From contig JAJHZJ010000399.1 in the NCBI GenBank assembly GCA_023548195.1, forward strand, positions 6,949,100-7,013,099: a stretch of DNA of 64,000 bases, in the 5' to 3' direction. This document shows, piece by piece, positions 20,200 through 31,527 of this stretch (position 1 is its first letter; each line of letters starts with the position of its first letter). The position numbers and the translations under genes were made by a program. This DNA comes from Bettongia penicillata ogilbyi. Taxonomy: Eukaryota > Chordata > Mammalia > Diprotodontia > Potoroidae. Under the pieces are notes generated by a model. The model was given only the letters and a program-made list of their open reading frames with translations. It made no database searches and had not been told where the DNA came from.

Positions 20200-22399
20200 A
20201 AGAGAATAATACATTATGATCAAGTAGATTTCATACCAGGAATGCAGGGCTGGTTCAATATTAGGAAAACTATTAGCATTACTAATCATATCAACAACAA
20301 AACTAACAAAAACCATATGATTATCTCAATAGATGCAGAAAAAACTTTCGACAAAATACAACACCCATTCCTATTAAAAACACTGGAGAACATAGGAATA
20401 AAGGGAACTTTCCATAAAATAATAAGCAGTATCTACCTAAAACCTTCAGCAAGCATTATGTGTAATGGGGATAAGCTAGATGCATTTCCAGTAAGGTCAG
20501 GGGTGAAACAAGGATGCCCATGATCACCATTATTATTCAATATGGTACTAGAAATGTTAGCAGTAGTAATTATAAAGAAATTGAAGGAATAAAAATAGCC
20601 AAGGAAGAAACTAAGTTATCACTCTTTGCAGATGATATGATGATATGCTTAGAAAATCCCAGAGATTCAAGTAAAAAATTACTTGAAATAATAAACTTTT
20701 GCAAAGTTGCGGGTTGCAAAATAAACCCACACAAATCTTCTGCATTCCTATATATTAGCAATAAAGTCCAACAGCAAGAGATAGAAAGAGAAATCCCATT
20801 TAAAGCTAGAGTAGACACTATAAAATACTTAGGAGTTTACCTGCCAAAACAAACCCAGGGATTATATGAACACAATTAAAAGACACTTTTTGCAAAAATA
20901 AAGTCAGATTTAAGTAAGTGGAAAGACATCAGTTGTTCATGGGTTGGCCGAGCTAATATAATAAAAATGACAATTCTACCTAAATTAATCTACTTATTTA
21001 ATGCCATACCAATTAAACTGTCAGATAATTATTTTCTAGAGCTGCATAAGATGATATCAAAATTCATTTGGAAAAGCAAAACGTCCAGAATATCAAAGGG
21101 ACTAATGAAAAGAAATGCTTGGGAAGGTGGCCTAGTGCTACCAGACCTCAAATTGTATTATAAAGCAGCAATTATCAAAACCACTTGGTATTGGCTAAGA
21201 AACAGAGGGGTAGACAAATGGAATAGACTTGGCACTCACGATACAGTAGGCAAGGAATATAGCAACCTCCTGTTTGATAAACCCAAAGATCCCAGCTTCT
21301 GGGATAAGAACTCACTGTTCGACAAAAATTGCTGGGAAAAATGGTTAACTGTGTGGCGGCAATTAGGCATAGACCCACGCCTGACACCATACACAAGTAT
21401 AAAGTCCAAATGGGTACATGATTTAGGTATCAAGATTGATACCATGAATAAACTGGAGAAGCAAGGAATAGTGTGTTTATCAGATTTATGGAGAGGGGAA
21501 GAATTTTTTTCTAAAGAAATGATAGAAAGCATTATGAAATGCAAGATGGATAATTTTGATTACTTTAAACTGAGAAGTTTTTGCACAACGAAACCCAATG
21601 CAACCAAAATTCAGAGAGATGTAGTAAATTGGGAAAAAATTTTTACAACTAAGCTCGGGGATAAAGGCCTCATTTCTAGAATATATAGAGAACTGACTCA
21701 AATATATAACCGTACAAGTCATTCCCCAATTGAAAAATCGTCAATGGATATGAAGAGGCAATTTTCAGGGGAAGAAATCAAAGATATCTATAATCATATG
21801 AAAAAGTGCTCTAAATCACTATTGATTAGAGAGATGCAAATCAAAACAACTCTGAGGTACCACATCACACCTATAAGATTGGCAAACATGACAGAACAAG
21901 AAAATGATAAATGCTGGAGTGGATGTGGGAGAGTTGGAACACTAATTCATTGTTGGTGGAGCTGTGAGATCATCCAACCCTTCTGGAGAACGGTTTCGAA
22001 TTATGCCCAAAGGGCTACCAAAATGTGCACACTCTTTGACCCAGAAATATCGCTACTAGGACTGTATCCCCAAGAGATTATAAAAATGGGAAAGAGTCCC
22101 ACGTGTACAAAAATATTTATAGCAGCACTCTTTGTTGTAGCCAAAAACTGGAAGTCAAGGGGATGCCCATCAATTGGGGAATGGCTGAATAAATTATGGT
22201 ATATGAATGTAATGGAGTACTATTGTGCCCTAAGAAATGTGAACAAGAAGACTTCAGGGAGGCCTGGAAGGACTTATATGACCTGATGCTGAGCGAAAGG
22301 AGCAGAACCAGGAGAACTTTGTGCACAGCAACGACCACAGTGTGTGAGAGTTTTTTTCTGGTAGACTTGGAACTTTGTAATAACACAAGAACTTACTGA

Positions 22400-22761
22400 G
22401 AAAAAAAAATCCTAATGTCGGTCTTCTAAGGCAAAATGCCTTCCACACTCAGAGAAAGAAATAAGAAAGTCATTCGCAGAATGTAGCAGATCATGTTTGT
22501 GTGTGTGTGTGGGGGGGGGTTTCAGTGTATTATGTATTGATTTGTTATATGATTTCTTCCATTAATTTTAGTTCGACTATATAGCATGACTATAGTGAAA
22601 ATGTGCTCAATAGGAAAGTATATGTAGAACCTATACAAAATTGTATGCTATCATGGGGAGGGAGGGGGGTAGTGGGGGAAGAGTGTGGGGGATAAAATCT
22701 TAACTTTAAGGAAATGATTGTAAAACATTAAAAAAAATTAAAATTAAAAAAAAAAAAAGAA
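22400..22761 (+). other. L1 3' UTR with G-rich purine tract and A-rich tail
   Basis: Contains G runs that fit a G-quadruplex pattern at 22655-22678 and a G10 run near 22511-22520. It ends in an A-rich tail (about 22727-22761). A G-rich polypurine tract in the 3' UTR is a general feature of mammalian L1. Confidence 0.8.
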
Positions 22762-22779
22762 AAGAAATGATGAACAGGA
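22762..22779. repeat. Right target-site duplication of the L1 ending at 22761
   Basis: The same 18 bases as 12006-12023, directly after the A-rich tail. An A-rich start is typical of L1 endonuclease cleavage. Confidence 0.92.
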
Positions 22780-23240
22780 AGACTTCAGAGAGACCTGGAA
22801 AGACTTATATGATCTGATGGTAAGTGAAAGGAGCAGAACCAGGAGAACTTTGTATACAGCAACATCCACAGTGTGCGAAGATTTTTTCTAGTAGACTTAC
22901 TACCTCATTGCAATACAAGGACTTAAATAATTCCTTGTGTTCTCTTAAGGTAAAATATCTTCCACGTCCAGGGAAAGAACTATGGAATTCAATCCCCGAA
23001 TGAAGCAGATCATTTTCTTTTGTATTACATTTTGGTTTATTTTATGATTTCTCCCATTCCTTTTAATTCTTCTATGCGACATGACTAAGATCAAAATGTA
23101 TTAATAGGAATGTATGTGTAGAACCTATATGCAATTGTATGCCACCTCAGAGAGGGAGTGAGGAGGTAGGCGTTAAGAGAGGGAGGGAGGGGAAAAAACC
23201 TCAGACATATGGAAGTGAAAAAAATAATAAAGAAATTATA
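22780..23240 (+). mobile_element. Old twin-primed L1, right part (ORF2 end and 3' UTR)
   Basis: Continues exactly from the interrupted left part: 'gaagacttcagagagacctg' is the next segment of the late ORF2 region. The 3' UTR and an A-rich tail ('gaaaaaaataataaagaaat') end near 23240. The element's own target duplication is not convincing; 'aaaaaaataat' occurs at both ends but is low complexity. Confidence 0.85.
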
Positions 23241-24514
23241 AAAGAAGTGATATAAACAACTACTTGATGAGTTTTATTCTGTAAACCTCATAGTTTTTGC
23301 TCAAATACTAGAATGTACTCGTATTATTTTATGCAAACCTGGTATCAGATAATTTTGTCTAACTCACTATGCATGGGTACAATTAGGACATGTGTCGCTT
23401 CTCTAACTCAGTGCCTCTATGGAAGTATCAAGAAAAATGACTATTGAGCACTACTCTAATACTGGTGTGTGCTTGTTTAAAACATCTTTAAAGAAATTGG
23501 GTTCAAAGGCTTGAAGCATGAGTATTTTTATTTAATTGACTTTTATTTAGCACCTGCTTACTATGTAAATTATATTCCACTGGAAATACAAAGACAAAAT
23601 TAAATCCCTGCCCTCAAAGTGATTTTGGTGTACTGGAGATATTGAACACGGACACAGAAATACAAAACATATTCAACGTACTTGGGGAGAGCATTAAGAC
23701 CAGGAAGAAACAAGAGTAATCACTTGTAGCAGAGAAGAAAAAAAGGAAAGTGAGAGATAATTGAGAGAAAGTAAATAAATAAAACTCATGTCAGAGCACA
23801 TTGAAAATATCCATAGGAAGGAGTAAGCCCAGCCGAGATCTTTTTAAGGATATCATTTGCAATATACCCTGAGAATAGATGCAACAGGAAGAGGTCAAGC
23901 TTGCTTCTAAATTGTTCTCAATTGATAATCTGGCTGATTTTCCAAATTTCATCAATTTTTCTGCTCTCAACAAATACCAATATTTTTATTCACTTATGCT
24001 GCAATTTTTCTCTTTATGCATTTATCTTTGGCTCATTCCTGCAAAATACCCTAGTTCTTAAGAAGGTGGTCATCACCCTGCACAAGGGGTGAGCTCTCTG
24101 GCATTCTGTATAAAAGTTCCAGGTTACTATTGCTAAATGCCTGTATTATACTGTGGTTCTTGAGACTCCAAAGCTCACACACAAAAGATTTGTCGGTAGA
24201 AAGGAAGAGCTTACATTAAAACTCACAAGTGAGCCTCTTTCCTATTATATCTTACTGCACTGTGATGTCCATTCTTTCCCAGCTGGTGCCTCCTGTACTC
24301 ATAAGTATCTGTCACAGGGCTTGAGAATCTGAAGAGCATCCAAATTTATTTCCTATTTTTCTCTCAGCATAACACATTTACCTGCTGGGATGTAAGAGGA
24401 TTTATTCAAATAATTCAGGACTGCTTTCTGAAATATGAAAGGAAAAGATGATAAGGAGTCTGGAGAAGTGAAGTCACGCACTCCATTGTGATTTCAGAGA
24501 AAAACCTGCAATCT
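23241..24514. other. Mostly unique DNA, one old repeat
   Basis: No gene is recognised. It contains one partial copy (23530-23720) of the ancient repeat listed separately. The remainder, about 23720-24514, is AT-rich with no clear repeat. Confidence 0.5.
23530..23720 (+). repeat. Ancient interspersed repeat, 'tttatttagcacctgctta' type, partial
   Basis: Order of landmarks: 'tttatttagcacctgctta', 'ctatgtaaat', 'tggaaatacaaagacaaaat', 'taaatccctgccctcaaag', then 'gacacagaaatacaaaacat'. The same order recurs at 35320-35650, 36905-37545 and 48160-48830. I do not know the family name. Confidence 0.6.
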
Positions 24515-24547
24515 TTTAAAAATATATGATGTATTTATTTTCAGTTT
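24515..24547 (-). mobile_element. HAL1-like element j, 3' tail (detached)
   Basis: 'aaaatatatgatgtatttat' and 'tttcagttttcaac' on the + strand are the complement of the tail of the old element j, whose body continues at 28500. The f-e dimer was inserted into it here. Confidence 0.65.
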
Positions 24548-24561
24548 TCAACAATCGCTTT
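24548..24561. repeat. Left target duplication of the f-e HAL1 dimer
   Basis: TCAACAATCGCTTT. It matches TCAACAATCACTTT at 28486-28499 in 13 of 14 positions. Confidence 0.85.
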
Positions 24562-27364
24562 CTTTTTTAAAAATATAAATTTATTTATTTAACTTTTTAC
24601 ATTCATTTTCACAAAATTTTGGGTTCCAAATTTTCTCCCCATTTATCCCCTCCCACCACCCCAATACACCGAGCATTCTAATTTTCCCTATCACCAATCT
24701 GCCCTCTCTTCGATCATCCTTCCCTTCTCTTGTCCCCATCTTCTCTTTTGTCCTGTAGGGCCAGATGACTTTCTATTCCCCATTAACTGTATTTCTTATG
24801 TCCCAGTAGCAAGAAAAATACTCAAGAGTTGTTCCTAAAACTGGGAGTTCCAAATTCTCCCCATGCATTCCCTTTGGGAAGGCAGGCAATTCAATATAGG
24901 CCCTATCTGTGTATTTTTGCAAATGACTTCGATAATAGTCGTGTTCTGTAAGACTAAGTGTATATCCCCCCATCCTCTTCTGCCCCCCATTGTTTCTATT
25001 CTGTCTTTTGATCCTGTCCCTCCCCAAGAGTGTTGACTTCAAATTGCTCCCTTCTCCCATTGCCCTCCCTTCCATCATCCCTCCCTCCCTGCTTATCTCC
25101 TTCTCCCCCACTTTCCTGTATTGAAAGATAGGTTTTCATACCAACATGAGTATGCATTTTACTCCTTCCTTTAGTGGAATGTGATGAGGGTAAACTTCAT
25201 GTTTTTTTCTCAGGTCTCCTCATTTTCCCTCCACTAAAATGTTTCCTGCTTGCCTCTTGAATGAGATATGATTTACCCCATTCCATTTCACCCTCTCTCC
25301 TCCCAGTACATTTCTCTCACATCATTTACCTTAATTTCTTTTAAGATATGATCCTATCCTATTCAATTCACTCTGTGTTCTCTGTCTCTCTGTGTGTGCA
25401 TGTGTGTATGCATATGTGCGTGCACATATGTACATGTGTGTATGTGTGTGTGTGTGCGTGTCTGTGGTCCGACCAACTACCCAAATACTGAAACTTTTTA
25501 AGAGTTACAAATATTGTCTTTCCATGTAGGAATGTAAACAGTTCACCTTTGGTAAGTCCCTTATGACTTCTCTTTGCTGTTTGCTTTTTTATGCTTCTTC
25601 TCATTCTTGTGTTTGAAAGTCAAATTTTCTTTTCAGCTCTGCTCTTTGCATCAAGAATGCTTGAAAGCCCTCTCTTTCATTGAAAGACCATATTTTCCTC
25701 TGAAGTATTATATTCAGTTTAGCTGGCTAGGGTATCCTTGGTTTGAGTCCTACTTCCTTTGACTTCTGGAATATCCTATTCCACGCCCTTCGATCCCCCA
25801 GTGTAGAAGCCGCTAGATCTCGTGTTACCCTGATTGTATTTCCACAACACTGGAATTGTTTCCCTCTAGCTGCTTGCAACATTTTATCCTTGACCTGGGA
25901 ATTCTGGAATTTGACCACAATGTTCCTAGGAGTTTCTCTTCTTGGATCTCTTTCAGGCGGTGATCGACGGGTTCCTTCAATAATCACTCTGCCCTCTGGT
26001 TCTAGAATCTCAGAGTAGTTTTCCTTGATAATTTCATTAAAGATGATGTCTAGGCTCTTTTTTTTGATCATGGCTTTCAGGTAGTCCCATAATTTTTAAA
26101 TTGTCTCTCCTGGGTCTATTTTCCAGGTCAGTTGTTTTTCCAATCAGTTATTTCACATTCTCTTCCATTTTTTCATTCTTTTGGTTTTGTTTTATGATTT
26201 CTTGGTTTCTCAGAAAGTCATTAGACTGCATCTGTTTCATTATAATCTTGAGAGAACTATTTTCTTCAGTGAGCTTTTGAACCTCTTTTTCTATTTGGCT
26301 AATTCTTGTTTTGAAAGCATTCTTCTCCTCATTGGCTTCTTGAACCTCTTTTTCCAATTGAGTGAGCCTATTTTTCAAGGTGTTCTTTTCTTCAGCATTT
26401 TTTTGGCTCTCCTTTAGCAAGGTATTGACCCGTTTTTCATGCTTTTCTTGCATCTCTCTCATTTTTCTTCCCAGTTTTTCCTCTATCTGTCTAACTTGAT
26501 TTTCAAAATCCTTTTTGAGCTCTTCCATGGCCTGAGCCCACCAGACAACCACCTCGGATGTTTGGGATACAGAGGCCCTGACCTCCACGTCCTTGCCTGA
26601 TGGCAAGCACTGTACTTCTTCATCAGAAATGAAGGGAAAAAGAAACATCTCTTCCCCAAGAAAGTAGCTCTCTATCATCTTATTTTGCTTCCTTTTTCTG
26701 GGCATTTTCCCAGCCAGTTACTCGACTTCTGAGATTCCTCTCCACCTCCTCCTAGATCTGCCCAGCCAGTACTTAGGGTCTGGGATTCAAATGCTGCTTC
26801 CCAGCCTCAGGGCTATCCGTGGCAGACGTAGCTGCTATTCAATGTGAGCTTAGGTTCTGATGCTCAAGTGGGGGCAGGGCCGTCTCCCTGGCTCAGTTCC
26901 CTCAAGGGGTTTATGCAGAGACCTTTGGTAATGGAGCTCCTGCCTGCTCAGGGAGTTGTGGGCTGCCCCTGCCTCTGTTGCTGCCTCCCAAGGGGGCCTG
27001 AGTCATGGAGACACCCGGCTCCCCTCTCGGCCAGCCCAGAAGTCTCTCTCACTGACCTGTAGCGTCTCTGGTTGGAGGGACCTTCCCGGCCGCCAGAGAT
27101 TCCGTCCCTGAAGCCTGCTCGGATCTGCTCCTCTGGGACCGTGGCCAGGGTAGCACAGGGGTGGGCTCCACTGTCTGCAGAGCAATGGACTCCTGGGGAT
27201 GGCTCTCCAGGGCTCTCTGGAACGGAAATCTCTTCCACTGCATTGGTGCATGCTTGCTCTGCTCCAGGATTTGAGGGGAGTTCTCTTTACAGGAAATTTA
27301 TGGGCTGTGGATTTGGAGCTAGCATAGGTGAGTCTTTCTACTCTGCCATCTGGGCTCCTCCCCC
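24562..27364 (-). mobile_element. HAL1-like element e, full length (3' unit of a dimer)
   Basis: On the - strand it runs from 27364 ('ggaggagcccagatggcag') through a 5' UTR with one monomer, ORF1 (26705-25601), a CA/TG tract (about 25385-25470), and a polypurine 3' UTR, to a tail at 24562. It is 2.8 kb with no ORF2. Its 5' end abuts the truncated element f in the same orientation, and the pair shares one target duplication. Confidence 0.9.
25601..26705 (-). pseudogene. HAL1-e ORF1
   Basis: Start at 26705 ('MPRKRKQNKMIESYFLGEEM'), open for 185 residues to a TAA at 26150-26148 just after 'EENVK'. The coiled coil is well kept ('KEVQKLTEENSSLK'). An A8 run near 26060-26067, instead of the A7 of in-frame copies, shifts the frame before the C-terminal part (open 26071-25727, 'SPPERDPRRETPRNIVVKFQ'). 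The stop position of the family is at 25601-25603. N-terminal subtype 'FISDEEVQCLPSGKDVEV'. Confidence 0.87.
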
Positions 27365-28485
27365 TGTTGCATTCTAATCTTGAGAGAACTAGTTTCTTTA
27401 GTGAGCTTTTGAACCTCTTTTTCCATTTGGCTAATTCTGTTTTTGAAAACATTCTGTTCCTCATTGGCTTTTTGACCCTATTTTGCCAATTGAGTGAGCC
27501 TATTTTTCAAGCTCTTATTTCTTCAGCATTTTTGGGGGTCTCTTTTAGCAAGGTATTGACCCGTTTTTCATGCTTTTCTTGCATCTCTCTCTTTTCTCTT
27601 CCTAGTTTTTCCTCCACCTTTCTAATTTGATTTTCAAAATCCTTTTTGAGCTCTTCCATGGCCTGAGCCCACCGGACATCCACCTCGGATGTCTGGGATA
27701 CAGAGGCCCCGACCTCCACGTCTTTCCCTGATGGCAAGCATTGTACTTCCTCCTCAGAAATGAAAGGAGGAAGGAACAACTCTTTCCCAAGAAAGTAGCT
27801 CTCTATGGTCTTATTTTGCTTCCTTTTTCTGGGCATTTTCCCAGCCAGTTTCTTGACTTCTGAGATTTCTTTCCACCCTCTCCTAGATCTGCCCAGCTAG
27901 TGCTTGAGGTCTGAGATTCAAATGCTGCTTCCCAGCCTCAGGGCTTTCCAAGGCAGGAGCGGCAGCTATTCAATGTGAGCTTAAGTTCTGGTGCTTGGGT
28001 GGGGGCAGGACTGCCTCCCAGGTTCAGTTCCCTCAGGGACTTTAAGCAGAGACCTTCAGTAATGGATCTCCTGCCTTCTTGGGGAGTCCCGGGTCTGCTG
28101 CTGCCTCCCGAGGGGGCCTGAGTCACGGAGACACCCTGCTCCCCTCTCGGCCAGCCCAGAAGTCTCTCTCACTGACCTGTAGCGCCTGTGGGTGGAGGGA
28201 TCTTCGTGGCCGCCAGGGCTTCCGTCCCTGAACCCTGCTAGGGTCTGCTCCTCTGGGCCCGTGCAGCCAAGGCAACGTAGGGCTGGGCTCCGCTATCTGG
28301 AGCGCAACGGACTCCGGGCACGGCTTTCCAGGGCTGTGTGAAGGCAAATCTCTTCCACTGCGTTGGTGCGCGGTTTGCAGTACTCCAGAATTTGTGGGGA
28401 GTTCTTTTTACTGGGAATTTATGGAGTGTGGATTCGGAGCTAGCATACGTGAGTCTTTCTACTCTGCCATATTGGCTCCTCCCCC
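27365..28485 (-). mobile_element. HAL1-like element f, 5' part (5' unit of a dimer)
   Basis: On the - strand, 28485 is a complete 5' end ('ggaggagccaatatggcag'), followed by a 5' UTR with one monomer and ORF1 from 27836. The element stops inside ORF1 at about 27366 ('gattagaatgcaaca'), and the 5' end of e follows at once. No 3' part of f exists beyond the tail of e, and the target duplication flanks the pair. The two units were therefore probably inserted together. Confidence 0.88.
27366..27836 (-). pseudogene. HAL1-f ORF1, N-terminal part
   Basis: Start at 27836 ('MPRKRKQNKTIESYFLGKEL'), open for 109 residues to 27507 through the start of the coiled coil ('MEELKKDFENQIRKVEEK'), then a shift after 'TPKNAEE'. 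It is cut at the end of the coiled coil by the junction with e. The RRM and C-terminal domains are missing. Confidence 0.87.
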
Positions 28486-28499
28486 TCAACAATCACTTT
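28486..28499. repeat. Right target duplication of the f-e HAL1 dimer
   Basis: TCAACAATCACTTT, next to the 5' end of element f. Its partner is at the 3' end of element e, so one duplication encloses both units. Confidence 0.85.
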
Positions 28500-31304
28500 G
28501 TTGATTTTGAATTTGAATTCCAAACTTTCCCCCCATCTGGTCTCACCACCACCGGCAGCACTCACCTTATGTACCACTTCTTCCAGTCTGTCCTCCCTCC
28601 TATTACTCTCCCTGTCTTCCATTCCCTTCCTTTATATTTTCCTGTGGGGCAAAATAAGGTTCTATACCCCATTCCCTATGCATCTTATTTCTCAGTTGCA
28701 TGCAGAAACAATTTTAACATTCATTATTAAAGCTTTGAGCTCCTTATTCTTTCTTTTCTTCCCTCCCCTCTACCCCTCATTGAGGAAGCAAGCAATTCAA
28801 TATAGTTCAAACATGAGTAGCCATGTAGTACACTTCTGTAATGGCTATGTTGCAAAGAATTGTCCACATTTCCCTCTGTCTGTAATGTCCTCCATTTATT
28901 CCATTCTGTCCCTTTACCTGTCCTTTCCAAAATAGCGTGTGCTTCTGATTATGTCTTTCCATAATTTACTGTGCATTCTATTATCTTCCCTTTCCTATCA
29001 CTTCCCCCCTGCCTTCCTGCAGGGTAAAATCTATTTTATGTTGGAAATTCCATATCCAATTGCGTGTTTGTGTGTGCGTGTGTGTTTCTCTCCCTAAGTC
29101 AAATGCCATAAAAATAAGAGTCAATTATTCCCTTTTATCTCCCCCCTCTTCCCTCCTCTTCCCCTCATTGTGAGAACTTTCTTGCCTCTTTCATGTGAGA
29201 TTGTTGACTGCATCCTACCTCTCCCTTTCTCTTACTCCTAGTAAGTACATTGAACTCACCAGTAAATTTTATTTTTTAGTTATTCTCCCTTCATATTCAG
29301 CTCACCCTGTGCTCACTGAATGTGTATACATACATACATACATAGATACATACATATATGTATACACACACGTATATATGTTTCAAATATCATCTTTCCA
29401 TGTAGGAATGCAGACTGTTCAGCTTTATTAAGCCCTTTATAACTCCTTTTTCCTGTTTACCTTTTAATGTTTCTCTTGATTCTTGTATTTGAAAGTCAAA
29501 TTTCTATTTAGCTCTCGTCTTCTCAACAAGAATGCTTGGAAGTCCTTTATTTAATTGAAGTTCCATTTCCCCCCTAACGTTTTGTACTAATTTTTTCTGG
29601 GTAGGCAATTCTTGATTTTAATCAAATCTTTTTTGATCTCTAGAAAATCATGTTCCTAGTCCTTTGATCCCTTAGTGTAGAAACTAGTAAGACATGTGTT
29701 TTCCTGATTTTATTTCCACAATAATTGAATTATTTCTTTCTGGCTCATTGCAATATTTTCTCCTTGAGGTGGGACCTCTGGAATATGACTACATATTCCT
29801 AGGAGCTTTCCTTTTAGCATCTCTTTCAGGTAGTGTTAAATGAATTCTTTCAGTTTCTATTGTACTCTCTGGTTCTACAATATCAGGGCAGTTTTACTTG
29901 TGAATTTCTTTGAAATTAATGACTAGGCTTTTTTTTTCATAGTTTTTAGGGAGACCAATACTTTTTTTAAATTATCTCTCCTGGATCTATTACTCATGTC
30001 ACTTGGTTTTCCATTAAGATATTTCACGGTGTCTTCTGCATTTTGATTCTTTTGGTTTTATTCTCATAAAATCAATAGTTTCCATCTACTTCATTCTAAT
30101 ATTTAAAGTAATATTTTCTTCAGTGAGCTTTTGGACCTCATCTTCCATTTGACCAATCCTGCTTTTTAAGGCATTCTTCTCCTCGTCGGCTTTTTAAACG
30201 CATTTTGCCATTTGAGTTAGTCTATTTTTAAAGGTATTATTTTCTTCAGCCTTTTTTGGGTCCCTTTGAGTAAACTGTTGGCTCATTTTTTCATGATTTT
30301 ATTGCATTGCTCCCATTTCTCTTCCCAATTTCCACCACACCTGTCTTACTTGACTTTCAAAGTCCTTTTTGACCTCTTCAATGGACTGAGACCATTTTAT
30401 ATGTTTTCGAAAGCTTGGGATGTAGAATCCTTGATCTTTCTATCTTCCTCCACTTATATCCTTTAGGTTTCCTCTGTTTGTATATTTTGTTCTTCTTTAT
30501 CATAAAGGATGGAAGAAAATAACTTTTCACCCAGAGAGTAACCTTCTGCAGTCTTATTCTTCCCCTTTTGGGGCATTTTTCCAAACAATTACTTGACTTG
30601 TCAATCCTTTGCCAAGTGGAAGCTATACTACCCCAGGCTTCAGAGGTTTTGTGTAGCTATTCCCTAAGATTTCTCTAGAGACCTCTAAGTTATTAGCTCC
30701 TCCAAAGTGGCATAGTCAAGGGAGATCTCTTTCTTCCTCTGCTGGCCTGTGTTGTGGTCTGTGATGAACCACAAGCATTGTTTTTTGGCCCTTTCTGTGA
30801 GTAGCATTCCCTCCTCACAGCTTCTACTAGCTCCACCACACCAATGCTTCTTCTCACCCCAGGACTGCCACTTAGGACTGAGATCCAGATCAGCCACTGG
30901 ATTCCCTCAGGTTCTATAGGCTGAGACCTTCAGAAGAAACTGCTGATATAGTAGTGGCTGCCACTGGCCTGGATCTATGGTCCACTCCCTTCAAACCCTG
31001 GAGATAGAGCTTTCTTACTCACCTTTGAAGTTGTTCTTGGCTTTTGTGGGTTGAGAATTTTGGAAGCCCACAGACTATCATGGTTCAGTGCTTGCCCTAA
31101 AGCCAGTTCCAGTTCTGTCTGTGCAGTCATAACCTGTGGTCTTCTTCCAGGCTGTCTTGAGCTGCAAATATGTTTCATTCTTTCATTTTGTGACTTAGGT
31201 TGCTCAAAAACTTTTCTAGAGTAATTTTTTATGAATGTTTTATGGTCTATGGGTAAGAGGAAGAATTGGTCCGTTCTTCTACTCTGCCATCTCGACTCCA
31301 CCCC
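28500..31304 (-). mobile_element. HAL1-like element j, old, split by the dimer
   Basis: On the - strand the 5' end is at 31304 ('ggggtggagtcgagatgg'). The 5' UTR is much diverged, and ORF1 relics lie between about 30570 ('MEKCPKRGRIRLQK') and 29480. The 3' UTR with a CA/TA tract (about 29320-29375) and polypurine tract continues to 28500, and the tail lies at 24515-24547 beyond the dimer. There are frequent stops and indels throughout. This is an older layer of the same family, serving as the target for the f-e insertion. Confidence 0.82.
29480..30570 (-). pseudogene. HAL1-j ORF1 relic
   Basis: The - strand keeps the order of ORF1 landmarks: the start near 30570, the complement of 'gaggtcaaaaaggactttga' near 30360, coiled-coil heptads, and the C-terminal 'cagaaagaaataattcaatt' block near 29735. 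No long frame survives. It is an old dead L1-type ORF1. Confidence 0.75.
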
Positions 31305-31527
31305 TAAAATGTTCAGTCTTTTCCTTACCTATATCAAATATCTGTTTTCAGGGTTATTGTTTTCAAGTTATCTGGGTCAATATGAAACTATGAGGAAGGT
31401 TCCTAGCTCAAAGTGATGTTAGATTAATTTGAAACAATCTGAATATAGGGAGCACTTTTCAGAAGCAACATGACCTTCTTTTTCTTCAATATTCTGGGCT
31501 ATAAAACTACTTATAAGATAACTTGTT

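Larger units (their letters stand above)
17487..22399 (+). pseudogene. L1 ORF2 (endonuclease and reverse transcriptase), broken, with internal duplication
   Basis: ORF2 encodes the nicking endonuclease and reverse transcriptase of L1. The start is placed at 17487, where 'MEGNTQIVIITMNVNGKNSP' parallels the usual N-terminus. The endonuclease domain follows in two frames ('IKSHNPTICCLEET'; 'SIVNMYAPSGIASRF' written over a frameshift; 'GDLNLPLSE' near 17905; 'SFSDHNPIKI' near 18155). RT begins with '[16 protein letters not shown]' (18868 and again 19931), then '[15 protein letters not shown]', and the catalytic FADD at 20625-20636. A zinc knuckle of the CX3CX7HX4C type lies at 21912-21965. Defects are a 1.1-kb tandem duplication (17991-20199), a TGA at 20521-20523, and frameshifts near 17615, 18415, 20530, 20880 and 22240. 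The longest open piece is 20967-22286. It is dead as a unit. Confidence 0.93.
12024..22761 (+). mobile_element. Nearly full-length L1, split by HAL1-d
   Basis: It has a bipartite 5' UTR (12024-13099), ORF1 (13100-14059), a purine-rich inter-ORF spacer (14060-14199 and 17025-17486), ORF2 with an internal tandem duplication (17487-22399), and a 3' UTR with a G-rich purine tract and A-rich tail (22400-22761). A perfect 18-bp target duplication flanks it. HAL1-d (14200-17024) sits in the spacer and must be younger. Without HAL1-d and the duplication the element is about 6.8 kb, a normal full length. ORF2 is broken many times, so it is immobile now. Confidence 0.93.

Noticed and set aside
11392..23240. 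Target duplication for the old twin-primed L1 ('aaaaaaataat' at both ends)
   Set aside because: Low-complexity A/T sequence matching by composition; it cannot be distinguished from the A-rich tail.
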